Below, in pieces: positions 1-8,853 of a DNA stretch of 64,000 bases. The first letter of the stretch is position 1. Every line of letters begins with the position of its first letter. The position numbers were made by a program, and so were the translations under genes. Where the stretch lies: positions 3,061,501-3,125,500 of the forward strand of contig NZ_AP023410.1 of NCBI RefSeq assembly GCF_000193495.2, written 5' to 3'. The stretch is from Acetobacter aceti NBRC 14818 (lineage in GTDB: Bacteria > Pseudomonadota > Alphaproteobacteria > Acetobacterales > Acetobacteraceae). A model generated the notes under the pieces. The model saw only the letters and a program-made list of their open reading frames with translations. It was not told the DNA's origin and searched no databases.

Positions 1-256
1 TTTACCGTAACAGGTCAGCGTATCCCGCTAAGGGTCTCGGCTTTTCTTGATATGTGCGTTGAAACTCTTTCCAACAGGAATCTGCCCGGTACAATATGAG
101 TTTTTTCTGACAAGAGTGCAATTGTCAGCAATCACTACACATCTGGCGGTCGGCTCCGGGAACCGTCAGCTAAGTGAGTGAAGAAAGAAACTGCATTCTG
201 ATATTAAAGGCATTTTAAAAACATGCGGCACTATCGTGCTGTGTCTGACAACCGAT
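1..256. other. left-edge spacer, no gene seen
   Basis: No convincing coding region, tRNA or strong terminator is visible in this stretch. It lies downstream of the leftward ABC transporter ATPase gene, so the transcript of that operon must end here or beyond the window. No GC-rich hairpin followed by a T-run on the minus strand was found. Confidence 0.4.
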
Positions 257-1015
257 TCAGAACTGGATCATCTGGTCAAGAAATGCCCGGGCGCGTTCTG
301 TGCGTGGCGCGGTGAAAAACTCCTGTGGAGGGGCCACTTCGAGAATGCTGCCCTTATCCATAAACACGATCCGATCTGCAATACGGCGGGCGAAGCCCAT
401 TTCATGCGTTACGCAGATGGTTGTGATCTGCTGGGCAGCAAGATCCTCCATGATCGCGACAACCCCGGAAATGGCCTCCGGGTCGAGAGCGGCTGTCGGT
501 TCATCAAACAGAATGATCTCGGGATTCATGCTCAGCGCGCGGGCGATGGCGACACGTTGCTGCTGCCCACCGGAAAGCTGGATTGGATATTTCCCCGCCT
601 GCTCGCCAATACCGACCTGCGCCAGATAACGCCGCGCGTCATCCTCCGCCCGTTCCCGTGGAGTGCCTCGAACCAGACGCGGAGCAAGCGTGCAGTTATC
701 GAGAACAGTCAGATGAGGAAAGAGATTATAGTTCTGGAACACCATGCCCACGCGACCACGTAAGGTAGCAAGGTCGGTTTTGTCGTCGATGACCTGTCCG
801 TCGATCATCAACGTTCCGCTATCATGTGGCTCAATGCGGTTGAAGCATCGGATGAAAGTCGATTTTCCAGAACCTGAAGGGCCAAGAACAACAATCTTCT
901 CGCCCTTGTCGATATCGAGACTCAGGCGGTCAAGCGCTAGAAACTCACCGTAAAACTTGCTGAGATTGCGAACGGAGATCCGGATATCCGGGTTGGGTGC
1001 GGTGTCACTGACCAT
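257..1015 (-). CDS. polar amino acid-type ABC transporter ATP-binding protein
   Basis: This 252-residue protein is the ATPase of an importer of the polar amino acid (GlnQ/HisP-like) class and energises uptake at the cytoplasmic face of the inner membrane. It carries Walker A GPSGSGKST, the signature LSGGQQQR, Walker B ILFDEP and the switch histidine in CVTHE. Length is normal for the family. The frame can be extended upstream to a TTG, but the ATG at 1015 is preferred because it sits 11 bases inside the end of the permease gene and gives a normal N-terminus. It is the last gene of a leftward operon lysR - binding protein/permease - ATPase. The substrate cannot be read from the ATPase. Confidence 0.93.
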   Translation of the reverse strand: MVSDTAPNPDIRISVRNLSKFYGEFLALDRLSLDIDKGEKIVVLGPSGSGKSTFIRCFNRIEPHDSGTLMIDGQVIDDKTDLATLRGRVGMVFQNYNLFPHLTVLDNCTLAPRLVRGTPRERAEDDARRYLAQVGIGEQAGKYPIQLSGGQQQRVAIARALSMNPEIILFDEPTAALDPEAISGVVAIMEDLAAQQITTICVTHEMGFARRIADRIVFMDKGSILEVAPPQEFFTAPRTERARAFLDQMIQF

Positions 1016-2573
1016 GGCCGGTCGCCTTGTTGCGGTCTGCCCAGGAGAAACGACGTTCAATCCGCTTCTGCAGGAAAAGGAAGAAGAACACCATCGCCAG
1101 GTAATAGACGAGGGCTGCTGAATAATACTCGGTGAACTCGAATGTGCGCGCCACCTGAATCTGGGTCACGGCCAGCAGTTCCTGCAATGAGATCACCGAA
1201 GCAAGCGAGGTTGTTTTCAGGAGACTGATGAACTCGTTGATCGTTGGTGGAAGGGCTATGCGGAGTGCCTGCGGAAAGATGACATAGCGATAGATCTGCG
1301 AACGTTTCATGCCCAACGCGTCGGCTGCGACCAACTGTCCCTGATCAACTGCGCGCAAGGCGGCGCGATTGATCTCTACCTGATAGGCGGATTCATTGAT
1401 TGACAGGGACAGCCATGTTGCCAGAAACGGGGTGAACCAGCTTTCACGAAAGATCGGGAAGAACTGGGGCAGGGCGTTCCAGATGAACAGGAGTTGCAAA
1501 AGCGTCGGCGCTCCGCGAAAGACCGCGACATAGGCGGAAAGCAGCATCTGTAATGGTGAACGGGGGCCGTTGAGTTTCAGTGCCACCGGAATGGAGATGA
1601 TGATGGCGGTCAGGTGGGACAGCACCGCAACAATCAACGTTAGCGCCGCGCCCTTTACAAACGCCATGGATGTCAAGGCGGAGAAAAAGACTTCAAGACT
1701 GAATGCGGAAGGGGTCGCTTTCTCGGTGAAAGCCTGTTCCTGTGCGTTGGAAATATTCCATTTCTTACTTAGATTTTCCAGAATACCTTGTTGTTTCAGC
1801 GTTGCGATTGTTTGTGTCAGGACTTCCTTATTGTGAGGATCTTTACTGATATAGGCACCGAACTCTCGAAAGTCAGGATTATCAGGTTTCAGAATGATCG
1901 TGACTTTTCCGCCCAGCTGTTTCTGGCGGTAATAAACTTCGACATCCTGAGTGATCAGCGCGTGCGCACGACCAAGCAGGACCTGCTGCACGACCTGATC
2001 CTCGGCCGGATACTGCTGAAGACCGATTGGCGCACGTCCCGATTGTATCAGCTTCTGGTTGGTTTTTTCAACAAGAGACGCATAACTGGTGCCGGACTGC
2101 ACAGCGACGTTCAGTCCGGAAAGATCGTCCAGCGACATGATGCGTGGGGTGCCGGAGCGGGCAATGACCACAATGGATGAGTCCAGATAGGCCACAGCAT
2201 CGTAATTTTTTTCGCGGCCTGCCTGCTTCATGATGCCGCTGACCACCATGTCGCATCGATGGGACGACAGGCCGGGTAGCATGCCCTCAAAGTCCATTGT
2301 CAGAATGGTCGGTTCGACATGCCATATGCGGCCGAGTTCGCGAGCAAGATCAATGTCAAATCCTGCAACATCGCGCGTATCTTGCCCATTCACGAAGGTC
2401 ATTGGAGGAAGCGTGGGATCTGTGCAGACAGTAAAGTGACCTGCTGCTGCAAAAGATGGTACGTTCGTATCCTGGGTGTGTCCTGCTGGAGCAAGTGCGC
2501 ACATCGCCACAAACAGACCCGTCGCGACGATCAGACGTGATGCTGACCGGTGTATGAAAGAGTGGATTTTCAC
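1005..2573 (-). CDS. ABC transporter solute-binding protein fused to permease
   Basis: One 522-residue chain joins two usually separate parts of a polar amino acid importer. Residues about 1-34 are a signal/anchor segment, about 40-270 a type-3 solute-binding domain (FTVCTDPTLPPMTF, then DIDLARELGR), and about 295-510 a membrane permease with several hydrophobic helices. An EAA-type loop (AADALGMKRSQIYRYVIFPQ) contacts the ATPase. The gene starts with GTG whose bases overlap the lysR stop (GTGA, 4 bases), with GAGG upstream, so translation is probably coupled to the regulator. The binding domain would be tethered to the outer face of the inner membrane rather than free in the periplasm. Such fusions are better known from Gram-positive GlnP-like systems. 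Substrate is inferred only as a small polar or amino-acid-like molecule. Confidence 0.9.
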   Translation of the reverse strand: MKIHSFIHRSASRLIVATGLFVAMCALAPAGHTQDTNVPSFAAAGHFTVCTDPTLPPMTFVNGQDTRDVAGFDIDLARELGRIWHVEPTILTMDFEGMLPGLSSHRCDMVVSGIMKQAGREKNYDAVAYLDSSIVVIARSGTPRIMSLDDLSGLNVAVQSGTSYASLVEKTNQKLIQSGRAPIGLQQYPAEDQVVQQVLLGRAHALITQDVEVYYRQKQLGGKVTIILKPDNPDFREFGAYISKDPHNKEVLTQTIATLKQQGILENLSKKWNISNAQEQAFTEKATPSAFSLEVFFSALTSMAFVKGAALTLIVAVLSHLTAIIISIPVALKLNGPRSPLQMLLSAYVAVFRGAPTLLQLLFIWNALPQFFPIFRESWFTPFLATWLSLSINESAYQVEINRAALRAVDQGQLVAADALGMKRSQIYRYVIFPQALRIALPPTINEFISLLKTTSLASVISLQELLAVTQIQVARTFEFTEYYSAALVYYLAMVFFFLFLQKRIERRFSWADRNKATGHGQ

Positions 2574-3529
2574 CGGCTGACCTCATTGAGAACAGAGCGG
2601 AAAGCGGCTGTCATCGGTTCGCTGTCCTGCGAGGGGCGGGCGAGCAGATAAAAGCTGTTGGTCAGGGCGAGATCGTTAAACCCAACACGACGCAGGCGAT
2701 CTTCCTGTACCATCGGTTCGGCGAACAGATCCGGAAGAAAACCGATGTAGACACCGGAAAGAATCAGAAGTGTGCGGGAATCGATATTGTCCGCTGCAGC
2801 AGAGAAATTCATCTCGCTGCGCAGTTCGTCCCAGCGCGGGGAGGTGGTGGCGTCCGAAACCTCGATCATGCGGGCTGCCGTCAGATGGGCCCGCGTGATT
2901 TCCTCATCGGTCATGGAAAAGAAAGGATGACGCTGTCCACAATAAAGGGAGGCTGTTTCCTGAAACAGCGGGGTCGTCTGCATTTCCGGACGTTGATGCG
3001 GATAAAGCGTGATACCCATTGTGGCTGACCCGTTGAGCACGGCAAATTCGACCTCACGTGGTGTCGCAGACCGTACATCCATGTAAATGTCGGGATAATG
3101 GACGGTGAAGCGCTCTATGGCCCTGACCAGAACTGTTTCACCATGAATCTGGATCGTGTCGGGGAGGTAGAGGCGGAATCGACCGGAGAGTGTGCCGCTG
3201 GCCTCATTGAGGCGCTTCTGAAAACTGTCAATATCGTCAAACAGTTTTCGGGTGGCATCCAGAACGCTTTCTCCCGAAGGGGTCAGGGAAAACCCGCTGC
3301 GACCGCGATGGCAGAGTGTCGTATTCAGTCTTTTCTCAAGCGATGAGATGTCGATGCTGACCGCAGATTTACTCTTGCCGAGAGCCACTTCCGCCGCCGC
3401 GAACCCGCCATGCTCCGCAACGGCGGCGAACACCCGCAGAAGTCGCAGATCGACTTCTGCGATCCGGCCCTGAAAGCCGGGGGTGCGGTTGGTGAAACTG
3501 GATGATGTGCGGCTCAGAGCGGTCTCCAT
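2570..3529 (-). CDS. LysR-family transcriptional regulator
   Basis: A 319-residue LysR-type regulator. The winged helix-turn-helix lies at about residues 26-85 (DLRLLRVFAAVAEHGGFAAA, then KSKSAVSIDISSLEKRLN) and an effector-binding domain follows from about residue 110. It is the first gene of the leftward operon with the ABC importer and is divergent from the hydroxyacid dehydrogenase/aldolase genes. LysR regulators usually act on the divergent neighbour, and an 18-bp dyad stands in the shared spacer. The inferred role is inducer-dependent control of both the importer and the rightward catabolic genes. The N-terminus is about 25 residues longer than typical, so a later start is possible. Confidence 0.9.
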   Translation of the reverse strand: METALSRTSSSFTNRTPGFQGRIAEVDLRLLRVFAAVAEHGGFAAAEVALGKSKSAVSIDISSLEKRLNTTLCHRGRSGFSLTPSGESVLDATRKLFDDIDSFQKRLNEASGTLSGRFRLYLPDTIQIHGETVLVRAIERFTVHYPDIYMDVRSATPREVEFAVLNGSATMGITLYPHQRPEMQTTPLFQETASLYCGQRHPFFSMTDEEITRAHLTAARMIEVSDATTSPRWDELRSEMNFSAAADNIDSRTLLILSGVYIGFLPDLFAEPMVQEDRLRRVGFNDLALTNSFYLLARPSQDSEPMTAAFRSVLNEVSR

Positions 3530-3652
3530 TGTCGGATGCTTCGCATGTCGTTTCGAATGTTAAACAAAATCCGGAAGGTGGCGTCAACTGCTATCGAAAG
3601 ACTTTACTTTTGTGATTGCTAAACCGAATGCACGGCATAAGCCTGATCAACT

Positions 3653-3670
3653 TGATGATTCAGGTCATCA
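3653..3670. promoter_or_regulatory. candidate LysR operator dyad
   Basis: TGATGA and TCATCA are separated by six bases (TTCAGG), forming a perfect dyad that contains a T-N11-A core as expected of LysR sites. It lies in the 249-bp spacer between the divergent LysR gene and the hydroxyacid dehydrogenase gene. Binding by this regulator is inferred from position only. Confidence 0.4.
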
Positions 3671-3778
3671 CTTAAGAGAATAACAAAGTCATATTGCGCT
3701 TTATGAAAATGCAGATCATGGTCGGTTTGCTTTATGTTGCAATGTCAAAATGAGTGGCGCGTGACGAGAGACAAAGGG

Positions 3779-4720
3779 ATGAAAAAACTTGCTGTCAGTG
3801 CTGATGGACCAGACGCCTGGGAAAGCTGGCGGGAGGCTTTCGCCCGTGTTGCTCCAGACCTGCCCATAATTTCCTGGTTTGACCCGGCATTTGATCCAGC
3901 CGACGCCAGTTATGTTCTCGTCTGGGAGCCGCCCGCGGGCGAAATGACCCGCATGGCCTCCATGCGGGCCATCCTGAGCACGGGTGCAGGGGTCAATCAT
4001 CTGGTCAATCGACCTGATTTCCCGGCGGGTGTGCCGTTGGTGCGCATGGGTGGCGATCAGACTGCTGTGCTCATGGCGGATTATGTGATGTGGGCGGCAA
4101 TCGGGTTGTTGCGGGATGCGAAAAGCTGGACCCGTCAGCAGGAACAGCATGTCTGGCATCGCCTTCCTGTGTTTCGCAACAGTGCGGAAACGCGGATTGG
4201 AATTCTTGGATTTGGCAATCTTGGTGCGGCCGTTGCGCGTCGTCTTGCCGCGGCAGGTTTCATCGTTTCCGCCTGGTGTCGCAGTCCCCGTGAAGAAAAG
4301 CAGATCCCCCTGTTTTTCGGCGAGGAAGGACTGTCCGAGTTTCTTCCGACCGTCGATATTCTGGTCAATCTTTTGCCCAGTACGCATCAGACACGACACA
4401 TCATTGATGCGGAGTTCCTCTCGCGCCTGAAGCCGGACACGGGTTTCATCAATGTGGGGCGAGGGGATCATGTGGTGGAAGAAGATCTTCTGGCGGCGCT
4501 ATCGTCAGGACAACTGGATGGTGCTGTGCTGGATGTCGTGGCGACCGAGCCTCTGCCTGCCGGGTCGCCGTTGTGGGATCACCCGCGTATCACTCTGACG
4601 CCTCACATGGCGTCGGAAGCCTCACGTGATGCGCAGGCAGCCTATGTGGCGCATGCCATTGCGGAGCTGGAAGAGGGACGGACGCCGCCGCTCCTGTATT
4701 GCCCGGAACGCGGCTACTGA
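3779..4720 (+). CDS. D-2-hydroxyacid dehydrogenase (glyoxylate/hydroxypyruvate reductase A-like)
   Basis: A 313-residue NAD(P)-dependent oxidoreductase that interconverts a 2-oxoacid and a D-2-hydroxyacid. The nucleotide-binding motif GILGFGNLGAAV is central. The catalytic set is visible as the Arg in NVGRGDHV, the Glu in VATEPLP and the His in LTPHMAS. Its sequence resembles the GhrA branch more than SerA. The start at 3779 is chosen over an in-frame codon 45 bases upstream because AAAGGG precedes it and the upstream residues are not family-like. It is the first gene right of the LysR regulator, 42 bases before the aldolase gene, so the two probably form one transcript. The natural substrate is unknown. 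Confidence 0.9.
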   Translation: MKKLAVSADGPDAWESWREAFARVAPDLPIISWFDPAFDPADASYVLVWEPPAGEMTRMASMRAILSTGAGVNHLVNRPDFPAGVPLVRMGGDQTAVLMADYVMWAAIGLLRDAKSWTRQQEQHVWHRLPVFRNSAETRIGILGFGNLGAAVARRLAAAGFIVSAWCRSPREEKQIPLFFGEEGLSEFLPTVDILVNLLPSTHQTRHIIDAEFLSRLKPDTGFINVGRGDHVVEEDLLAALSSGQLDGAVLDVVATEPLPAGSPLWDHPRITLTPHMASEASRDAQAAYVAHAIAELEEGRTPPLLYCPERGY

Positions 4721-4762
4721 GTGCGTCAGACAATCATTGCTGTGTGAGTAAGGATAAGGAAC

Positions 4763-5518
4763 ATGCAGACATCGCCCACCGCGTCATCAGCGCAGGATGA
4801 ACAGACTCTCCGTGAAGATCTGGCCGCAGCCTATCGCCTGCTGGCGATGTTCGACATGACGGACCTTGTCTACACGCATCTTTCGGTACGTCTGCCGGGC
4901 GAGGACCACCGTTTTCTCGTCAATCCTTACGGGCTTCTGTTCGAGGAAATCACGGCCAGTTCCCTGGTTGTGGTCGATGCGGAAGGGCACCCTAAACAGG
5001 CGACAAGCTGGCCCGTTAATCCGGCCGGATTCGTCATTCATTCCGCCGTTCATCGCGCCCGGCCGGACGCGGCCTGTGTCATGCACACGCACACACTTGC
5101 GGGCATGACAATCGCCGCCCAGACCACGGGTATTCTGCCGGTCAATCAGATGAGCATGGAATTCTATGGTCGTATCGGTTTCCACGGTTATGAAGGAATC
5201 GCTGCTGACGACAATCTCAGTGAACGCGAGCGGCTCGTCCGCGATCTTGGTGACAATATGGGCCTGATTCTACAGAATCACGGACTGCTGACGGTCGGCT
5301 CGACAGTGGCGCAGACATTTTACCGGACCTGGTATCTTGAACAGGCCTGTCGCATTCAGGTTGCGGTGCAATCGACCGGTGTGCCGCCTGCTCTGCCTCC
5401 GGAAAGCTACGTTCTGCGCGCGCGTGAGCAGTTTGAAAAAGATGAGGATCAGGGGAGGCTTCCATGGGCAGCTCTCAAACGCAAGCTCGACCGCGAACAG
5501 CCTGACTATCGCAACTGA
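4763..5518 (+). CDS. class II aldolase/adducin family protein
   Basis: A 251-residue cytosolic member of the class II aldolase/adducin fold. Zinc-ligand motifs are visible: HTHTLAGM near residue 112 and NHGLL near residue 172, and the length is normal. The ATG at 4763 has AAGGA upstream. Members include fuculose- and ribulose-phosphate aldolases/epimerases, and many with short catabolic clusters have unknown substrates. Here it follows the 2-hydroxyacid dehydrogenase, and a strong terminator closes this two-gene unit. A retro-aldol or decarboxylation step on a hydroxylated acid is inferred from its neighbours, not shown. Confidence 0.88.
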   Translation: MQTSPTASSAQDEQTLREDLAAAYRLLAMFDMTDLVYTHLSVRLPGEDHRFLVNPYGLLFEEITASSLVVVDAEGHPKQATSWPVNPAGFVIHSAVHRARPDAACVMHTHTLAGMTIAAQTTGILPVNQMSMEFYGRIGFHGYEGIAADDNLSERERLVRDLGDNMGLILQNHGLLTVGSTVAQTFYRTWYLEQACRIQVAVQSTGVPPALPPESYVLRAREQFEKDEDQGRLPWAALKRKLDREQPDYRN

Positions 5519-5525
5519 TCTGTAC

Positions 5526-5551
5526 AACCCGGATGCACTGTCATCCGGGTT
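5526..5551 (+). terminator. intrinsic terminator after aldolase gene
   Basis: A perfect 10-bp stem, AACCCGGATG with CATCCGGGTT and a six-base loop, starts 8 bases after the aldolase stop. A T-rich stretch (TTTCCTGTTT) follows. It separates the dehydrogenase-aldolase pair from the receptor gene. Confidence 0.8.
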
Positions 5552-5702
5552 TCCTGTTTCCAGGAACATGCTGTGAAACAGCGCCTGTCGTTTTCCAGAA
5601 AAAATTTGTGACACTAAAGTAAGCTTTTGGAGCTTCTTAACGAAAGCGTATCGGTTATTGTTGTTTAATCGAAACAATCAAGCACCGAGCCAAGGGCATC
5701 CG

Positions 5703-7991
5703 ATGAGAGTTGTGTTCCGTTCCCGTCCCCCTCGCCACGCCCTTTTCACTGCTTCCCTGCTCTGTGCAGCCAGTCCAATCGCTACGGCAGTCGCTGCGAC
5801 TGGTCAGGGCAAGGATCCTGCGCACCGGGCAGCAGCGCCCCATTCCGCACAGCCTGCGAAAAAAGCTCTCAGAACGCGGGTTGCAGCGAAAGCTGATCCG
5901 GAAGCGATCACCGTCACCAGTTCCCGCGCACGCCGTTTCCATCAGATGGCCAACACCGTAAATACGCTGAGCGGTCGTCAGCTTGAGCAGTTTCATATTG
6001 TCAGCCCCAAGGAAATTGCGGCGTTTGTGCCCGGTGTGACGGCCGTGAACGCCGTTTCCGGCAGCACGCCGATCTTCTCGATCCGCGGTATCGGTCTCGA
6101 TGATTATATTGGCACCAATATGGGCGGTATCGGGATCTATCAGGACGGTGTCTTTGCGCCTTATCCTGTTCTCTATAACGGTCAGATGTATGACGTTCAG
6201 ACGGTCAGCGTCGAGAAAGGACCGCAGGGTTTCGAATACGGCCGCAGCACGACGGGTGGTTCCATTAATGTGGAATCTGTAAAGCCATCAAGCAAGTTCG
6301 GTGGTTTTCTTAACTGGGGCTACAGCAGCTACAACACCAACACCGGTAAGGGTGCGATCAACGTCCCGATTACGGATCATATCTTCAACCGGTTTTCCTT
6401 CAGCTATATCAAGGGTGACGGCTGGCAGCATGACGTCAATACGCACAAGCTGTACGGGGCGCAGGATATCCTCGGTCTGCGTAACCAGACCCGCTTTGAT
6501 CTTGATGACCGCTCATCTCTCCTGCTGAACATTCACTATACCCGTGACCGTGGCACACCGATGTCGCCTCAGGACACCAACGTAGACCAGATGAACAATG
6601 TGCCTGTCGGCACTTATGGTGTTGGTCCGAATGCCAAGAACAATGCGGTGAATGTCGGGTCAAACCGTGCTTCCCGTGATGAGAATGGCGGCGGCGTCGG
6701 GCTCAACTTCACACGCCGGTTCGACTGGGGCACGTTCACGTCAGCCACCGGCATCGATTTCTATCGTCGTAGCAACTATGACAACTACGATGGTGAATCC
6801 GTGAATGTTGGCGATTACCACTGGAACGATACCTATATCGTGCAGTCGCATGACATGCATCTGCGCACGACGATCGCCAAGCGTCTGCATCTGACCGTCG
6901 GTGTCTATGAATCATACGACAAGATCGATGGCGCTTACACCAGTTATCGTTCCTTCCTGCTGGGTGGCCCCGATGGTAATCTGACAGATCGTTTTTCGCA
7001 GCAGAACCTGTCGACTGGCCTTTATGTCAACACTGTCACCAATATCGTCAAAGGTCTGGATTTCATCGCTGGAGGCCGTCTGTCCTATGACGAGCGTGGT
7101 TTCCACGGCGGCACCCATGATGATGGCGGCCTCCTGACGGGCGTTCCCGGCTCTTCGCTCAGCTACCTGAACAGCAATCACACCTATGAGCGCTGGACCG
7201 GAAAAGTCGGCCTGCGGTATACAATCGTGCCGGGCACGTTCGTCTATGGCACGATCTCGAACGGCTACAAGGCAGGCTCCTATTTCGCAGGTCCGGTCAG
7301 CTCCCCGAGCGCTCTTGATTATGTCCGCCCCGAGAATCTGATCGCCTATGAAGTGGGCGCCAAGAGTAGCCTGTTCCATGACAAGGTCATTCTGGAAGGC
7401 TCCCTGTTCGACTACGAATATCACAACCGTCAGACGCTATTCGTTGCTGAGATGCCGGGCAATATCACATCGCTCAGCCTTGGTCCGATCCCCCGGGCTA
7501 GAACGCGTGGTGGTGAACTGAGTGGCACGCTCCATAATCTGGTCCCGAACCTCGATCTGAACGGCTCGTTCGCCTATCTTGATGGTCGCTCGATTTCTTC
7601 AGTCACCAATATCAGTGGCCTGCCGCTTCTCTCGAACGTGGATGCTCATTCGGCCCTGCCGTTCGCGCCCCGCTTCTCGTGGAGCGCCTACGCCCGGTAC
7701 GGTATTGACCTGATCCATAATTATCGTGCGACCGTGCAGGTCAACTACACGTGGAAAGACAACATGCTTGTCGCCCTTGGTGATCCGAATGGCCAGACCA
7801 GCAAGATCAGTTCAATGGGCATGCGGCTTGAGGTTGGCCCGAAGACCGGAAAATGGACGGCTGCTGTCTATGTCGACAACATGCTGAACAAGCACGGTAA
7901 CACCTACTCCTACACGGGAAGTGACAACAGCCGCGTGCAGTATCTCCAGACACCACGCTGGGTCGGCTGTGACCTGCGTTACAACTTCTGA
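5703..7991 (+). CDS. TonB-dependent outer membrane receptor
   Basis: A 762-residue outer membrane receptor. It has a signal peptide (to about residue 33, ending ATAVAA), a TonB-box-like segment EAITVTSSR, a plug domain with the motifs SIRGIGLDD and VEKGPQGFEYGRSTTGGSINV, and a long beta-barrel ending in a C-terminal aromatic residue (LRYNF). The start at 5703 has AAGGGC just upstream and begins a proper signal peptide; the frame could extend 45 bases further. It is followed after 10 bases by the isomerase gene, so uptake and metabolism are co-expressed. Receptors of this broad class carry siderophores, cobalamin, oligosaccharides or plant compounds. Association with catabolic genes rather than iron genes argues for a carbon compound. 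Confidence 0.93.
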   Translation: MRVVFRSRPPRHALFTASLLCAASPIATAVAATGQGKDPAHRAAAPHSAQPAKKALRTRVAAKADPEAITVTSSRARRFHQMANTVNTLSGRQLEQFHIVSPKEIAAFVPGVTAVNAVSGSTPIFSIRGIGLDDYIGTNMGGIGIYQDGVFAPYPVLYNGQMYDVQTVSVEKGPQGFEYGRSTTGGSINVESVKPSSKFGGFLNWGYSSYNTNTGKGAINVPITDHIFNRFSFSYIKGDGWQHDVNTHKLYGAQDILGLRNQTRFDLDDRSSLLLNIHYTRDRGTPMSPQDTNVDQMNNVPVGTYGVGPNAKNNAVNVGSNRASRDENGGGVGLNFTRRFDWGTFTSATGIDFYRRSNYDNYDGESVNVGDYHWNDTYIVQSHDMHLRTTIAKRLHLTVGVYESYDKIDGAYTSYRSFLLGGPDGNLTDRFSQQNLSTGLYVNTVTNIVKGLDFIAGGRLSYDERGFHGGTHDDGGLLTGVPGSSLSYLNSNHTYERWTGKVGLRYTIVPGTFVYGTISNGYKAGSYFAGPVSSPSALDYVRPENLIAYEVGAKSSLFHDKVILEGSLFDYEYHNRQTLFVAEMPGNITSLSLGPIPRARTRGGELSGTLHNLVPNLDLNGSFAYLDGRSISSVTNISGLPLLSNVDAHSALPFAPRFSWSAYARYGIDLIHNYRATVQVNYTWKDNMLVALGDPNGQTSKISSMGMRLEVGPKTGKWTAAVYVDNMLNKHGNTYSYTGSDNSRVQYLQTPRWVGCDLRYNF

Positions 7992-8001
7992 AGTCTGCTT
8001 C

Positions 8002-8847
8002 ATGAAACTGGAACTGTTTAGAACACTCTGGGGCGATATGCGGGACTGGGGTGACATCATCCCGGAAACGCGTGAAGCCGGGTTTATCGGTCTGGAGGCA
8101 CGTATCCCCCAGACCGCTGCGGAAGCCGTGGAAAAGGCTGCTGTCCTGCAAGGGGAGGGAGTGCCTTACATCGCCATCGCCATGACCGGTGGCGGTGTTA
8201 TCCCACGACAGTCTGCAACAGTTTCCGATCATATCGATGACTTTCAGGGGTGCCTTGACAGAGCGGCCGTCATGGCTCCGCGCTTTATCAATGTGCTGGG
8301 CGGCAATGATCGCTGGGGCGCCAGCCAGCAGGCCGAGTTCATCAACAAGGCTCATGAACTGGGAAAAGAAGCGGGATTTACCTGTTCTTTTGAAACGCAT
8401 CGTGCGCGTATCCTGTCCTCGCCATGGATGACACTTGATGTGCTGCGTCAGTGTCCTGATGCGGTCTTCACTGCCGACATCAGTCACTGGGTTGTCGTGT
8501 GTGAGCGGCTGCTTGACGATCCATGCGATGACTTCACACATTTTATCGAACGGGTTCATCATCTTCAGGCCCGTGTCGGTTATGATCAGGGACCGCAGGT
8601 CACCCATCCCGGTGCCCCTGAATATGCTGCCGCGCTCTCATTCCATCAGAAATTCTGGCAGTCTGTATGGGACTCACAGAAGAGGCGTGGCTACACCGTG
8701 ACCACCATGACGCCCGAATTCGGGCCGGATGGGTATCTTCATACACTGCCCTTTACCAATGCCCCCGTGGCGGACCTCTGGGACCTCAATCGCTGGATCG
8801 GCGCTGAACAGATGCGTCGGTTCGCCCTCTGGACAAGCCGAGACTGA
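8002..8847 (+). CDS. sugar phosphate isomerase/epimerase-like TIM-barrel protein
   Basis: A 281-residue protein of the xylose isomerase-like (AP endonuclease 2) TIM-barrel superfamily. Probable metal ligands are visible in order: the Glu and His of FETHRA, the Asp and His of TADISHW, the His pair of VHHLQAR and the Glu of TPEFGP. Members isomerise or epimerise sugars, or act on hydroxy-oxo acids. The start at 8002 is 10 bases after the receptor stop; an upstream in-frame extension lies inside the receptor gene and is not family-like. The dioxygenase gene begins 6 bases downstream. Substrate unknown. Confidence 0.85.
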   Translation: MKLELFRTLWGDMRDWGDIIPETREAGFIGLEARIPQTAAEAVEKAAVLQGEGVPYIAIAMTGGGVIPRQSATVSDHIDDFQGCLDRAAVMAPRFINVLGGNDRWGASQQAEFINKAHELGKEAGFTCSFETHRARILSSPWMTLDVLRQCPDAVFTADISHWVVVCERLLDDPCDDFTHFIERVHHLQARVGYDQGPQVTHPGAPEYAAALSFHQKFWQSVWDSQKRRGYTVTTMTPEFGPDGYLHTLPFTNAPVADLWDLNRWIGAEQMRRFALWTSRD

Positions 8848-8853
8848 TAAATC

